The position numbers and the translations under genes were made by a program. DNA of 41,531 nucleotides from Gemmatales bacterium (lineage in GTDB: Bacteria; Planctomycetota; Planctomycetia; Gemmatales; HRBIN36): positions 1 through 41,531 of the forward strand of contig JANWVZ010000008.1 in the NCBI GenBank assembly GCA_025056555.1, in the 5' to 3' direction. Positions 17,330 to 26,183 of this stretch are shown here, one piece after another. A model generated the notes under the pieces. The model was not told the DNA's origin. It searched no databases and was given only the letters and a program-made list of their open reading frames with translations. Position 1 is the stretch's first letter; the number at the start of each line of letters is the position of its first letter.

Positions 17330-18010
17330 TCAATGCGGCCAATTCCTGAGCAACGGGATGAGGTCGCCAGGTTGGTGTAGGAGGTAATCGGGACGCGAGG
17401 CCAGTAATGACCGCCGGGAGAATGTTCCCCACAGAGCAGCGCCAGTGCGACAAGCGGCTGCGCGTCCTGCCTCGACGTCAGCCGCAGCATCACCTACAAC
17501 CAGGGCCTGACACGGGTGGATCTGAAAGTGGCGAAGGATGACCAGAATGCCATCGGGGGCCGGCTTATGGCGTGGCACGTCATCACTAGTAACCACAAGG
17601 CCCAAGCGTGGCAGCAGACCAAACTGTTCGAGGGTCAACATCGTGGAAGACCTTCCTTTTCCGGTAAACACCGCTAAGTGCCAACCGCATTGTTCCGCGC
17701 ACTGGAGCATTTCCTCGACGCCGGGAAACAGTCGCACCTGCCTCCTGAGCCCCTCCTGATACAAGCGCAAGAACGCGCGATGGGCTTCATCGAGATGACT
17801 GGCAGCGTCGTGCGGAGCCAACTCGCTATTACGCAATAACCGCTCCAGACATCCTCGCTCCGCAGGGCCAAAAGTGGCGACAATCTCTTCGTCGGTGGGT
17901 GGCCGAAAAACAAACGGCCTGACTGCTTCCCGAAAGGCGGACAGCAAGTGGGGAAAAGAATCCAGCAGTGTCCCGTCCAAATCGAGCACCAGAACCCGTG
18001 GGGTGGTCAT
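17330..18010 (-). CDS. HAD-superfamily phosphatase (phosphoglycolate phosphatase-like)
   Basis: Cytoplasmic phosphohydrolase of about 226 residues with an alpha-helical cap domain. All four HAD motifs are present: DLDGTLLDS (nucleophile and acid/base Asp), VFTGKGRSS (motif II Thr), HKPAPDG (motif III Lys) and VVGDAAADVEAG (motif IV metal-binding Asp). The likely substrates are small sugar phosphates such as phosphoglycolate or beta-glucose-1-phosphate; pyrophosphatase PpaX-like activity is another option. The start is uncertain: the ATG at 18010 sits just before the first beta strand, while an in-frame ATG at 18034 adds eight residues; neither has a clear ribosome site. It follows the epimerase gene on the same strand at about 100 bases. 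Confidence 0.85.
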   Translation of the reverse strand: MTTPRVLVLDLDGTLLDSFPHLLSAFREAVRPFVFRPPTDEEIVATFGPAERGCLERLLRNSELAPHDAASHLDEAHRAFLRLYQEGLRRQVRLFPGVEEMLQCAEQCGWHLAVFTGKGRSSTMLTLEQFGLLPRLGLVVTSDDVPRHKPAPDGILVILRHFQIHPCQALVVGDAAADVEAGRAAACRTGAALWGTFSRRSLLASRPDYLLHQPGDLIPLLRNWPH

Positions 18011-18127
18011 GGCCACATCAGGGTTTTTTCTCATTGTAGCAGCGACGGCGTCAGTTCGTGGTTCGACGCCAGACCCCGCGCCGGGTAACTCTACGACAAA
18101 CCACTATATCCAAAAAGAGGCATGCCG

Positions 18128-19069
18128 CTAGCGATCATGGACCTGGCGCATCCAAGCCAGGGTTTGTTTCAACCCGTCGCGTAAGGAGACACGAGGCTGA
18201 AAACCAAGTTCACATTTTGCCCGGGAAATGTCGGCGAGGGAGTGGCGGACATCGCCGCGACGGGGTGGGCCGTGCTGAGGCAAAATCCGAGTCCCCAGCA
18301 ATTCGTTGAAACAGCGAACCAGGTCGAGGATCGTGGTAGCCCGGCCGGTGCCCACGTTATAAGCCTGGCCTTGGGCGTTGGGGACTTGTGCTGCCCGCAG
18401 GAGTGCTTGCACAGCATCCTGGACATAAACGAAATCACGCGACTGCAAACCGTCGCCGTGAATCATCGGGGCTTGGCCTCGACTCATAGCCGATGCAAAC
18501 AAGGCAATGACACCGGAATACGGACTGCGTGGTTCCTGACGCGGGCCATAGATGTTGAAAAAGCGGAGCACCACGGTTTCCAAACCGAAGGCTTGCGAGA
18601 AGGCGCGGCAATACAATTCACCGGCCAGCTTGGCTGCCGCATAGGGCGACAAAGGGCGTAACGGATCGTCTTCCCGACGTGCTCCGCCGCTCAAATCACC
18701 GTAACAGCTACTGCTGCCTGCATAAATCACCCTGCGCACCCCCATCTGCCGCGCCGCTTCCAGAAGGTTCAACGTTCCCGTGGCGCAGACCGCATGAGTG
18801 AGCTGCGGTTCTTCTAAACTCCGTTGCACCGAAGCAATAGCCGCCAGGTGAAACACACACTCACAATCGCGCACTGCCCGTTCCACTACTTCGTGATCGG
18901 TAACACTGCCTTCCACCAATTCAATCTGCGACAGCACCGATAGGAGATTCTCGCGTCGGCCGGTGCTGAAATCGTCCAGCACGCGGACACGCCAGCCTTC
19001 ACTCACCAAAGCTTCTACGAGATGCGAGCCCAGAAAGCCGGCTCCTCCCGTGACCAGACATTGTCGCAT
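18128..19069 (-). CDS. NAD-dependent sugar-nucleotide epimerase/dehydratase (GalE/WbpP-like)
   Basis: Short-chain dehydrogenase of the extended type, 313 residues, cytoplasmic. The Rossmann motif VTGGAGFLGSHL is at residues 6-17, the acidic end of the second strand is DDFSTG, and the catalytic set is SSSCYG (Ser/Thr) plus YAAAKLAGE (Tyr and Lys). RFFNIYGPRQ and a late SRDFVYVQDAV are usual in UDP-glucose or UDP-N-acetylglucosamine 4-epimerases and in dTDP-glucose-type dehydratases. The exact sugar cannot be decided. A role in making cell-surface polysaccharide or glycan is likely, but no glycosyltransferase lies nearby. It starts about 60 bases after the mnmE stop on the same strand. Confidence 0.88.
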   Translation of the reverse strand: MRQCLVTGGAGFLGSHLVEALVSEGWRVRVLDDFSTGRRENLLSVLSQIELVEGSVTDHEVVERAVRDCECVFHLAAIASVQRSLEEPQLTHAVCATGTLNLLEAARQMGVRRVIYAGSSSCYGDLSGGARREDDPLRPLSPYAAAKLAGELYCRAFSQAFGLETVVLRFFNIYGPRQEPRSPYSGVIALFASAMSRGQAPMIHGDGLQSRDFVYVQDAVQALLRAAQVPNAQGQAYNVGTGRATTILDLVRCFNELLGTRILPQHGPPRRGDVRHSLADISRAKCELGFQPRVSLRDGLKQTLAWMRQVHDR

Positions 19070-19130
19070 AATCTAAGCATAGCACAACGAAGCGCTCCTT
19101 ACGAGACGAAACTGCCTCGGCTCATGGCTT

Positions 19131-20555
19131 TCACTTCCCAATACAGAATCGGCTGAAAATGCGATCCAGCAAATCTTCCGTGTAGATTTCTCCCAGCACC
19201 GCCCCCAGTTCTTCTAATGCAGTGCGCACCTCCACCGTGATCAATTCCGCGGGTTCGTTCTGAAGCAGCAATGCCTCCGCTTGTTCCAAGGCGCTGTAAG
19301 CCTGACGCAGATGGTGCTGGCAACGCCCGAGACTGACGGCCAGAGGGTCCACGTCCAAACAAGCTCGCGCTTGCTTTGCGATGTATTTTTCCAATTCGTT
19401 CAGCCCTTGCCCGGTCATCGCACTGGTAACCACGCTGGGCAGTCGGGCTAACATATCTGAGCTGGCGGCAACTGTTGGTTGCTCCGGTGCGAGATCCGCC
19501 TTGGTCCACACCAGCACCGTGCGCAACGGGTCCAAGGACTGGATAGCGTCCAAGTCCTCCCCAGTAACAGGCTCGTTCCTGGGCAAACAATAAACTACCA
19601 ACTGAGCTCGACGGACCTCTTGAACACGAAACGCTTGGGCTTGAACGGTGATCGTATCAGCATCGGTTGGGTCCGGGTTCTGATTTGTCTCTGCGCGGAC
19701 CGGTTCGATGCCGGCGGTGTCCACCAGTTCAATCAGCAGGCCGTCTAGACGACGGGTCGCAGTCAAGTAATCCCGAGTTGTCCCCGGCACGGGACTGACC
19801 AGGGCAGCATCTGCACCGCACAAAGCGTTGAACAAACTGCTCTTGCCCGCGTTCGGCCGACCCGTCAACACAACACGGAAGGTTTGCCGTACCAGGCCAC
19901 GCTCTTCGATGCGTCTCAAGGCTGCTGCGATTTCATCGCGAGCCAGCCGACATTTTTCTATCAGCGTATCGCGCACTGCGAAAAGAAGGTCTTCTTCCGG
20001 AAAATCCAGACTCGCTTCCAGCTCCGCCAGCAAATCCAGCACTTGCTCTTTGACACGGAGCATAGGCGAAGCCAGGTTCCCGGCCAATTGCCCGAGGGCC
20101 TCCTGGAGAGAATCGGGACGCTGGGCGTGAAGAACCGCCAGAAGTGCCTCCGCTCGTGTCAGGTCCATCTTGCCGGCCAGAAACGCCCGCAGAGTGAACT
20201 CCCCCGGCAGTGCTAGTCGCGCTCCGTGGGTCAGGAGGCGCTCCAGCACAGCTTGAACCAGCGGCGGACACCCCGGCAAGTGCAATTCGACCAAATCCTG
20301 GCCTGTGTAACTTCGCGGTCCCTGAAAAACTACCAGCATGACGGGGATCGGCGGCAGAGATGCCACGTGCATCAGGAAGGTGTCGTAAACGCCACGGTGT
20401 TGGGGTTCTTCAAGAGCGTCGGTCGGGAGGAGGGAGCGCAGCACGGCCCAGGCATTCTTCCCACTCAGCCGAACAATGGCACGCGCCGCCGGGCCAACGG
20501 CACTTGATACCGCCGCAATCGTATCATCTACCTGAAAGCGTGGCAGGTTCTGCAT
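19131..20555 (-). CDS. mnmE: tRNA uridine-5-carboxymethylaminomethyl modification GTPase MnmE
   Basis: With MnmG it installs the carboxymethylaminomethyl group at position 5 of wobble uridine in tRNA. 474 residues, close to the usual 450-460. The N-terminal formyl-THF-binding domain opens DDTIAAVSSAVGPAARAIVR. The G domain shows GRPNAGKSSLFNAL (P-loop), PGTTRD (switch I), VDTAGIE (switch II) and WTKAD in place of the common NKxD. The protein ends with the diagnostic FCIGK, whose Cys is essential in the family. The start at 20555 follows GGAGG closely and fits the family start; a longer open frame to 20654 is not supported. No mnmG is in the window. Confidence 0.96.
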   Translation of the reverse strand: MQNLPRFQVDDTIAAVSSAVGPAARAIVRLSGKNAWAVLRSLLPTDALEEPQHRGVYDTFLMHVASLPPIPVMLVVFQGPRSYTGQDLVELHLPGCPPLVQAVLERLLTHGARLALPGEFTLRAFLAGKMDLTRAEALLAVLHAQRPDSLQEALGQLAGNLASPMLRVKEQVLDLLAELEASLDFPEEDLLFAVRDTLIEKCRLARDEIAAALRRIEERGLVRQTFRVVLTGRPNAGKSSLFNALCGADAALVSPVPGTTRDYLTATRRLDGLLIELVDTAGIEPVRAETNQNPDPTDADTITVQAQAFRVQEVRRAQLVVYCLPRNEPVTGEDLDAIQSLDPLRTVLVWTKADLAPEQPTVAASSDMLARLPSVVTSAMTGQGLNELEKYIAKQARACLDVDPLAVSLGRCQHHLRQAYSALEQAEALLLQNEPAELITVEVRTALEELGAVLGEIYTEDLLDRIFSRFCIGK

Positions 20556-20764
20556 CGCCCTCCGCACTGAGGCTGTCTGTCTGACGTCAACTCTACTGAA
20601 ACCATACTCCGTTGTTATTGTAAGCGTAGTTTCATCCTGCGCAGCAGCGGGCACCCATCAGGAAGACCTCCGACAAGTCGGTGCGTGGCGCCAACCCAGC
20701 GAGCTGCTGGCACCTTACCAGCGTTTGAAGAGTCGGACGCTGGCCAGCTTCCCAAGTGTCCTGC

Positions 20765-22186
20765 TCAGTGGGGGCGGTTCTTTCCCAGCGGAGCCAGGAA
20801 ACCAGAGGCACGAATGTAGGGTTCCAATTCTGTGCTGCGCATTACAAGCAGGAGCAAAGGCGTAGTCATCAGAGTGGTAAGCACTGCCATCAGTACGAGC
20901 ATGCAGAACACGCTGTCGCTAATCACCCCCAAGTCGCGCCCCACATTGATGACGACTAATGCCATGAGCGCGCGGGTGTTCATCATGGTGCCGATGCAGA
21001 AAGCCTCCCGCCAGTGGAATCCGCCCAAACGAGCTGCCAACGTACACCCTCCCAGCTTGCCTGCTATTGCAGCCAGACAAACCAAACCACAGAATCCCCA
21101 CAGCGTCCAGGAATCGAGTGTGCCCACATTAGTACGCAGTCCTGTATAGGTGAAGAAGATAGGCAGGAAGAAGGCCGTGAGAAAATCCAGCATCCTGCGA
21201 CGTAAGGCGTCCCGTATCACGACCTCCCGCGAGCATATCGCCCCGAACAAAAATGCTCCGAATATGGCAAAGATGCCGATCAGGTTAGTGGCGGTGGCGC
21301 AGAGCAGCACCACGGCCAGAAGTACGGCCAGTTCGTTAATGGTAATGTCACCGTCGGGTCGTTCCGCCAATCGGGAGGCGAACCAGCGGACAATGGGCCG
21401 GCCCAGAACCAGCAGGCCTAAGGCGAAACCGACGGTTTCCACCACCATCAGAACGATCCGCCAAAGCTCGAATTCCGCGCGGGTAATCCCAGCCACCGCC
21501 GCCAGTAAGATCCAGCCGCCGGCATCATCCACGGCTGCCGCGGAAATGGTTATGGTGCCTAACCGGGTGCGCGTGATGTTCAGCTCCATCATGATCCGCC
21601 CCAAGATTGGCAACGCCGTGATCGACAATGCCGTCGCCAGGAACAGCGCAAAACCCACTTTGGGTAGACCGGGTACATAGGGATACATCCACTCCGCCAA
21701 TCCCAGACCTAATACGAAAGGCAGGGCTATGCCCGCTACCGAGGTAAAAAATGCTGCTTTGCCGTGCCAACGCAGGTGTCCAAAATCAAACTCCAGCCCC
21801 ACCAGAAACAACAGGAAAATCAGTCCCAATTGACTGAGCGTGCTGAAAATGGAAGTGAGCAAGTGATCCGCCAGGGCGTGAGGTACGTGCGGCAGGCCGG
21901 GATGAAACAGCGCATGGAATATCTGCGGAAACAGTGCCCCGAACACCGACGGGCCGAGCACCAGGCCCGCGATAATCTCCCCGACCACCCCTGGCTGGTA
22001 TATGCGTCGCGCCAACGTCGCAAAGAACCGTGCTACCAGAATAATTACGATCAATTGCACCAGAACCGGCAAAAGCATTTCCTCCACATGCACTCGCCGC
22101 AGCGACTGCACTAAGTCCTCCAACGACCATGAGCGCATATCTCCAGCCGATGTTTGCTCAAGCGTCAGCAGCATCAGTGCCACCAC
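20765..22186 (-). CDS. Kef/NapA-type cation:proton antiporter (CPA2)
   Basis: Integral membrane antiporter exchanging Na+ or K+ for protons, 473 residues, about 12-13 membrane helices. Family features are QPGVVGEIIAGLVLGPSVFG in the second helix, LIFLLFLVGLEFDF, and ATALSITALPILGRIM followed by ISAAAVDDAGGW, where the paired Asp residues form the ion site. The C-terminus is short, with no TrkA-N/TrkA-C nucleotide-binding domain, so it is like the short CPA2 members and not full KefB/KefC. The GTG start at 22186 has AAGGAG seven bases before it. The mnmE gene lies about 200 bases downstream and is probably separately expressed. Confidence 0.92.
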   Translation of the reverse strand: MVALMLLTLEQTSAGDMRSWSLEDLVQSLRRVHVEEMLLPVLVQLIVIILVARFFATLARRIYQPGVVGEIIAGLVLGPSVFGALFPQIFHALFHPGLPHVPHALADHLLTSIFSTLSQLGLIFLLFLVGLEFDFGHLRWHGKAAFFTSVAGIALPFVLGLGLAEWMYPYVPGLPKVGFALFLATALSITALPILGRIMMELNITRTRLGTITISAAAVDDAGGWILLAAVAGITRAEFELWRIVLMVVETVGFALGLLVLGRPIVRWFASRLAERPDGDITINELAVLLAVVLLCATATNLIGIFAIFGAFLFGAICSREVVIRDALRRRMLDFLTAFFLPIFFTYTGLRTNVGTLDSWTLWGFCGLVCLAAIAGKLGGCTLAARLGGFHWREAFCIGTMMNTRALMALVVINVGRDLGVISDSVFCMLVLMAVLTTLMTTPLLLLVMRSTELEPYIRASGFLAPLGKNRPH

Positions 22187-22603
22187 AGCACGACTCCTTA
22201 CCAGGCGGGAATAAGCGAGAGGAAAAGATTAGCGGCTGGGGTTGTTATAGTTACCCGGTCCAGGAATCGTTGAGGGTCCGCAACTGTTCTCGCAGGCCAA
22301 TGCGCAACAACGCGACCACACGGTTGCAAAAGGGTGCCGGGATACTTAGAATCGAGCTTACACAAACCTATTCAGGTGGGCGGCAGGAATGAATAGCGGG
22401 CGGAATTCTTCTGTGGCTCCACGGTGATCGCTTTGTGGTCCCTCTGAGCCAGAGCCAGATGTGGTATCTCTTCACGGGCAGCTTCAGGCTTGCCCAGCCG
22501 CGTGCCTGTACAATGCCGCTTTTCCAGAGTGTCACGCAGCGGCAGTTTCCGCGACTGCCGCTCAAGCTTTACTGACTCAACTCCGGCCAGCAGGAATACG
22601 AAT
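22187..22603. other. Divergent intergenic region with a strong hairpin
   Basis: About 417 bases between the antiporter (minus) and the ABC cassette (plus), expected to hold both promoters, though I can name neither with confidence. No gene is supported; open frames entering it from the right are upstream extensions of the anchored-protein gene. The only clear structure is the inverted repeat at 22538-22562. Confidence 0.55.
22538..22562 (+). promoter_or_regulatory. Stem-loop in the leader of the ABC cassette
   Basis: AGCGGCAGT and ACTGCCGCT form a perfect nine-pair stem with a seven-base loop (TTCCGCG), ending about 40 bases before the ATG of the first cassette gene. No T-run follows, so it is not a plain terminator. 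It may be a leader structure, a Rho-type pause site or a protein-binding site. Confidence 0.5.
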
Positions 22604-23506
22604 ATGCCGCATCGTCTGGTTACTTGCGCGATTATCGGTTTTTGGCTTGGCACGATGGGATACTTGGTGGTCAGGGAATGGCATCAACGTGGGCAAGCTC
22701 CGCCAATACTTGCAGAGGTCGTGGCCCAGGCTTCCAAACAACCCGTGGAATGGCACGTTTTTCGGCGCAACCGTGGCCCGGACGGCAATTGGGAATCACC
22801 CGTCTCAGTGGGCACCGTGGTTTCGTATTTGCAACGAGATGAAGCCAACAACGTCACCAGTATCGTGCACCAGTTGGAGTTGGATGTCGGGCAAATCTGG
22901 CATCACTGGCCCCTGACGGAGTCTGCCGGCCCGCTGCGCATGGAGTCGCGATTGGAAATCGGCTTATTTGGCGAAATCCAGCGGTTACGCATTGTCGGAG
23001 GCTGGATGGCTTGGTCGCGCTGGTTGCTCTTGGCAGACTTGGTGCCTCGCCCCGACCACCAGGCGATCCTCCGTTTCATGCTCAACCTCCCCGGCGGCGT
23101 CTGGCGTCAGGAATACCTCGTTCCCTGGTCGAATCAATCGCTGCCCCTCAACAGTCTGGGGCCGCCAGATCAGATACCTCAGCTGCGCCCTGGTCAGCGC
23201 TGGACTATCTCCTCGCTGGACATAGTAGGCTTTTCTGGTTCCCCTGGCGCGGCCACGGCCGGTCTCGTCCTACCTCAGGCCGTTTCCTTGACCTGGGAAG
23301 GACACGGCTACACCTGCCTGGTCGTGCAATTCCAGCGGGCCGGTTTGGAAGCAGAATGGTGGGTCGCTCAGGATGAACCAGTGCGCCATTGGGTGCTGCA
23401 ACAAGTCGTCCGTTGGTCAGATACCGAATTGACTCTGGTACGGCAATCAGAATGTCGCCGTCAGGATCTGCTGGTTCCGCCATCGTGGTTCTATCGCCTG
23501 CCTTGA
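22604..23506 (+). CDS. Membrane-anchored protein of unknown function, first gene of an ABC cassette
   Basis: I do not recognise the family. It has 300 residues, with a single N-terminal membrane anchor (LVTCAIIGFWLGTMGYLVV, about 5-23) and an extracytoplasmic domain rich in Trp and short strands. One strand-rich block, VEWHVFRRNRGPDGNWESPV, is followed by TVVSYLQRDEANNVTSIVHQ and a closing block that ends SWFYRLP. The style suggests a beta-sandwich or lipid-binding fold. The ATG at 22604 follows AGGA at eight bases and opens directly into the anchor; the upstream open frame (from 22490) is Arg- and Ser-rich and unlikely to be translated. It ends 11 bases before the ABC ATPase gene, so it is probably a partner of the transporter. 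Confidence 0.72.
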   Translation: MPHRLVTCAIIGFWLGTMGYLVVREWHQRGQAPPILAEVVAQASKQPVEWHVFRRNRGPDGNWESPVSVGTVVSYLQRDEANNVTSIVHQLELDVGQIWHHWPLTESAGPLRMESRLEIGLFGEIQRLRIVGGWMAWSRWLLLADLVPRPDHQAILRFMLNLPGGVWRQEYLVPWSNQSLPLNSLGPPDQIPQLRPGQRWTISSLDIVGFSGSPGAATAGLVLPQAVSLTWEGHGYTCLVVQFQRAGLEAEWWVAQDEPVRHWVLQQVVRWSDTELTLVRQSECRRQDLLVPPSWFYRLP

Positions 23507-23517
23507 GGATTCCGCCT

Positions 23518-24285
23518 ATGAGCCGGCCGGCTGCCATCGAACTGGAAAACGTCACGCGCACCTTCGGCACCAAAGTCGCCGTTGATCAACTCTCCCTGCA
23601 GGTTCACGCAGGTGAGCTTTTCGCTTTCCTGGGACCGAACGGGGCCGGCAAGACCACAACCATCAAGATGATCTGCGGTTTGCTGCGACCGACACGTGGC
23701 ACGCTGCGGGTATGTGGCTACGATGTACAAATGCAACCTGAGTTAGCCCGTGCTTGCTTGAGTTACGTTCCGGATAATCCCTACCTTTACGAAAAACTCA
23801 CCGGGCGCGAATTCTTTCAACTCGTGCTCGATCTCTACGAGGTACCTGCCGCCGAAGGTCATCGCCGCATCCAGGAACTTATCGAAATCTTCGATTTAGA
23901 TGGCTATCTGGATGATTTGACCGAAACCTACTCCCACGGTATGAAACAGCGCGTGGCGTTCGCTGCAGCGCTGCTGCATGGCGCCCGCGTGCTCGTGGTA
24001 GATGAACCAACGCTCGGCCTGGATCCTTACGGCATGCGTGCGCTCAAGAATCTATTGCGTCAGCACATTCGTCAGGGAGCCACCGTTTTTCTGTCCAGCC
24101 ACTCCCTTGACTTGGTGGAAGCCTTGGCGGACCGTATCGGCATCGTCGCACGTGGACGCCTGATCACCGTAGGCACCCTGGAGGAATTGCGCCGACTGGC
24201 TCACAGTCAAGGCTCGCTCGAAGATGTTTTCCTCCGATTGACTAATCGTGAAATGCTCCAGCCTGCCCATGAACCCCGCGCCTGA
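23518..24285 (+). CDS. ABC transporter ATP-binding protein
   Basis: Cytoplasmic ATPase subunit of an ABC-2 type transporter, 255 residues. Walker A is GPNGAGKTT (39-47). The Q-loop region of most members reads here SYVPDNPYLYEKLTG, with Asp-Asn where Gln-Asp is common. The signature is YSHGMKQR (138-145), a form frequent in exporters related to CcmA and DrrA, and Walker B is VLVVDEP (158-164) followed by TLGLDP. The switch His lies in FLSSHSLD. The ATG at 23518 follows GAGGA. Its last 17 bases overlap the permease gene, so the two subunits are made together. The substrate is unknown. Confidence 0.93.
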   Translation: MSRPAAIELENVTRTFGTKVAVDQLSLQVHAGELFAFLGPNGAGKTTTIKMICGLLRPTRGTLRVCGYDVQMQPELARACLSYVPDNPYLYEKLTGREFFQLVLDLYEVPAAEGHRRIQELIEIFDLDGYLDDLTETYSHGMKQRVAFAAALLHGARVLVVDEPTLGLDPYGMRALKNLLRQHIRQGATVFLSSHSLDLVEALADRIGIVARGRLITVGTLEELRRLAHSQGSLEDVFLRLTNREMLQPAHEPRA

Positions 24286-26080
24286 GTCGCACGCTCGACT
24301 TGCTTCCACGCTCTCTCCGCAGGCCGTGAAAAACTCGGTTGGTCGCCTGGCTCGGGATCGTCTCCAACCGCAGCGAGCCTGGGTAATCTTTCGGCTTCAT
24401 TGGTGGCTGTTGCGTAATCATCTTTGGATTCAACTGACTCAGGCACGCCTGCGCACGCTGCTGCTGCTCGCTATTGCAGCCATTTTATGGTTCAGTCTGG
24501 CTGCCCTCACTCATTCGGCCTTCGACTTGCTCACGAACCTGATTATGCCGGGCTATCTTCTGACCCAGTTCAGTCAATTGCTTCTGGGAGCTCTGGCGAT
24601 CGCGTTGGGGAGTCTGTTAGCCTTCACTGCGGGTCTGACTTGTTACTTGGAATTGTTCCGCGCGCCCGATGCCGCCTTCTGGCTCTGTTCGCCGTTGCCC
24701 GCGGACCGCATCTTTCTTTTGAAATATCTCCGCACTTTATATCCTGGCTTCTGGATGCTCAGTCTACTGGTCTTGCCAGTGTTATGGGAATGGCACACCT
24801 GTTTACGAGCACCTTGGTGGTCGTATGGAGTCCTGCTCGTGGCGCTGGCTGGGCTACTGGTGTTGGCAGCGAGTTTCGGCTGCCTGGTGTGCCTGCTGCT
24901 GGTCTGGATGGTTCCGGGACACAGCCGACGGCTTTTCGTTCTCCTTGCCACATTGCTGGTGCTCTTGACCGCTTGGTACCTGGGCACTCTGGTACCCCGC
25001 GAGAATCTTTCGGAAGGGCTGCTCCGCTGGATGCGTCAGGTCATTCACCGTCTGCAACCGTTGCAATGGTTCCTGGCTCCCAGTCGCTGGTGGAGTTCGG
25101 CGCTCACAGATGCCGCCACGGGCCAATTGCGTTCTGCGGTTTTTGCCACGGCATTGCTGTGGAGTAATGCCCTGATGCTCTATCTGCTCACCGCCTGGTT
25201 TGCCGGCCGGGTTTATCGCCCCTGCTACACTATCATTGCCGGCCTGGGCGACCGGCGGCATCAAGCCTCATTGAGCCGGCTGGTACGCGGGTTAGTCTGG
25301 CCGTTTCCCTGGCCTGCGCGGTCTATTCGCGCTCTGCTCCGCAAAGACCTCCTCACCCTTGCTCGGGACCCCGTGCAATGGGGCCAACTCGGTGTGCTCG
25401 CCTCTATCCTGGCTGTGTATTTCTGGACCGTGGCCCAACTCGGTCATGAAACCCTGCCCCTGTTCTTACGACGTATCCTCCAGCTCCTCAACTTAGCTAT
25501 GGTCGCCCTGACTCTCGCTACTTGGGCCAGCCGCTTTGTTTACCCCCTGGTCGCCCAGGAAATTCGCGCCTTGTGGCTACTGGCCCTGGCACCGATTCGT
25601 CGAGCTCATGTACTATATGCCAAATGGATGTTCGCCAGTCTCTTGGGAATCGGCGGGGCGCTCGTCGTACTCTTATTGAGCCACTGGATGCTCTGCCTGG
25701 ACGCCACCGCCGCCTTGCTGCACACCACTGCCGCCATCACCTTGGGCCTCAGCTTGGCCGGAACCAGTGTGGGTCTGGCAGGCTTGTTTGTGCAACCTCG
25801 CGAACTGAGTCCGACTCAACCGTTAACTTCCTACGGTAATACCATCACGTTGCTTCTATGCATCGCCCTTGCCTTGTGCGTAACCGGATTGGCAGGCTTT
25901 TCTTTGTTTCTCGATTTCCAGAACACACCTCTCACCGATGATTTTTCTCAACCGAGTGCCCCCGCCTCACCCCAGGTACGCGACTGGATCCTAGGCGTCA
26001 GTCAGTTGATAGCGGGGTTCTGTATCTCGCTCGTCTTTCTTCATCTCGGCCAACGCCGCTTGCAGCGCCTGGAATGCTGA
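24269..26080 (+). CDS. ABC exporter permease, large multi-helix protein
   Basis: Integral membrane partner of the ATPase encoded just upstream, 603 residues with roughly 12-14 hydrophobic segments in two groups (about 60-330 and 370-600) joined by a basic cytoplasmic stretch (LLRKDLLTLARDPVQWGQ). That linker phrase is typical of bacterial ABC-2 exporter permeases that act as full-length single chains. No periplasmic binding protein is present, consistent with export. Start: the ATG at 24269 lies inside the ATPase gene; ATG 24248 is also in frame. There is no clear ribosome site, as expected for coupled translation. Leu-rich composition makes finer family assignment by eye unsafe. Confidence 0.85.
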   Translation: MNPAPESHARLASTLSPQAVKNSVGRLARDRLQPQRAWVIFRLHWWLLRNHLWIQLTQARLRTLLLLAIAAILWFSLAALTHSAFDLLTNLIMPGYLLTQFSQLLLGALAIALGSLLAFTAGLTCYLELFRAPDAAFWLCSPLPADRIFLLKYLRTLYPGFWMLSLLVLPVLWEWHTCLRAPWWSYGVLLVALAGLLVLAASFGCLVCLLLVWMVPGHSRRLFVLLATLLVLLTAWYLGTLVPRENLSEGLLRWMRQVIHRLQPLQWFLAPSRWWSSALTDAATGQLRSAVFATALLWSNALMLYLLTAWFAGRVYRPCYTIIAGLGDRRHQASLSRLVRGLVWPFPWPARSIRALLRKDLLTLARDPVQWGQLGVLASILAVYFWTVAQLGHETLPLFLRRILQLLNLAMVALTLATWASRFVYPLVAQEIRALWLLALAPIRRAHVLYAKWMFASLLGIGGALVVLLLSHWMLCLDATAALLHTTAAITLGLSLAGTSVGLAGLFVQPRELSPTQPLTSYGNTITLLLCIALALCVTGLAGFSLFLDFQNTPLTDDFSQPSAPASPQVRDWILGVSQLIAGFCISLVFLHLGQRRLQRLEC

Positions 26081-26183
26081 CGATCTCGGGCCTCGCAATT
26101 CCCCGCCTGACAACTCTTGCCACCTTGGCTCAAACGAACAAAGTAACCCGAAAGGCATTGAATTTCTCAAGGAGGGCTCAGTC

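Noticed and set aside
21150-21680. 176-codon plus-strand open frame
   Set aside because: It lies wholly antisense to conserved helices of the antiporter and has the basic, low-complexity composition of a shadow frame.
24424-25167. 247-codon plus-strand open frame inside the ABC permease gene
   Set aside because: It is an out-of-frame shadow; the permease frame has clear membrane helices, correct length and coupling to the ATPase gene, while this one is Arg/Ser/Gly-rich with no family features.
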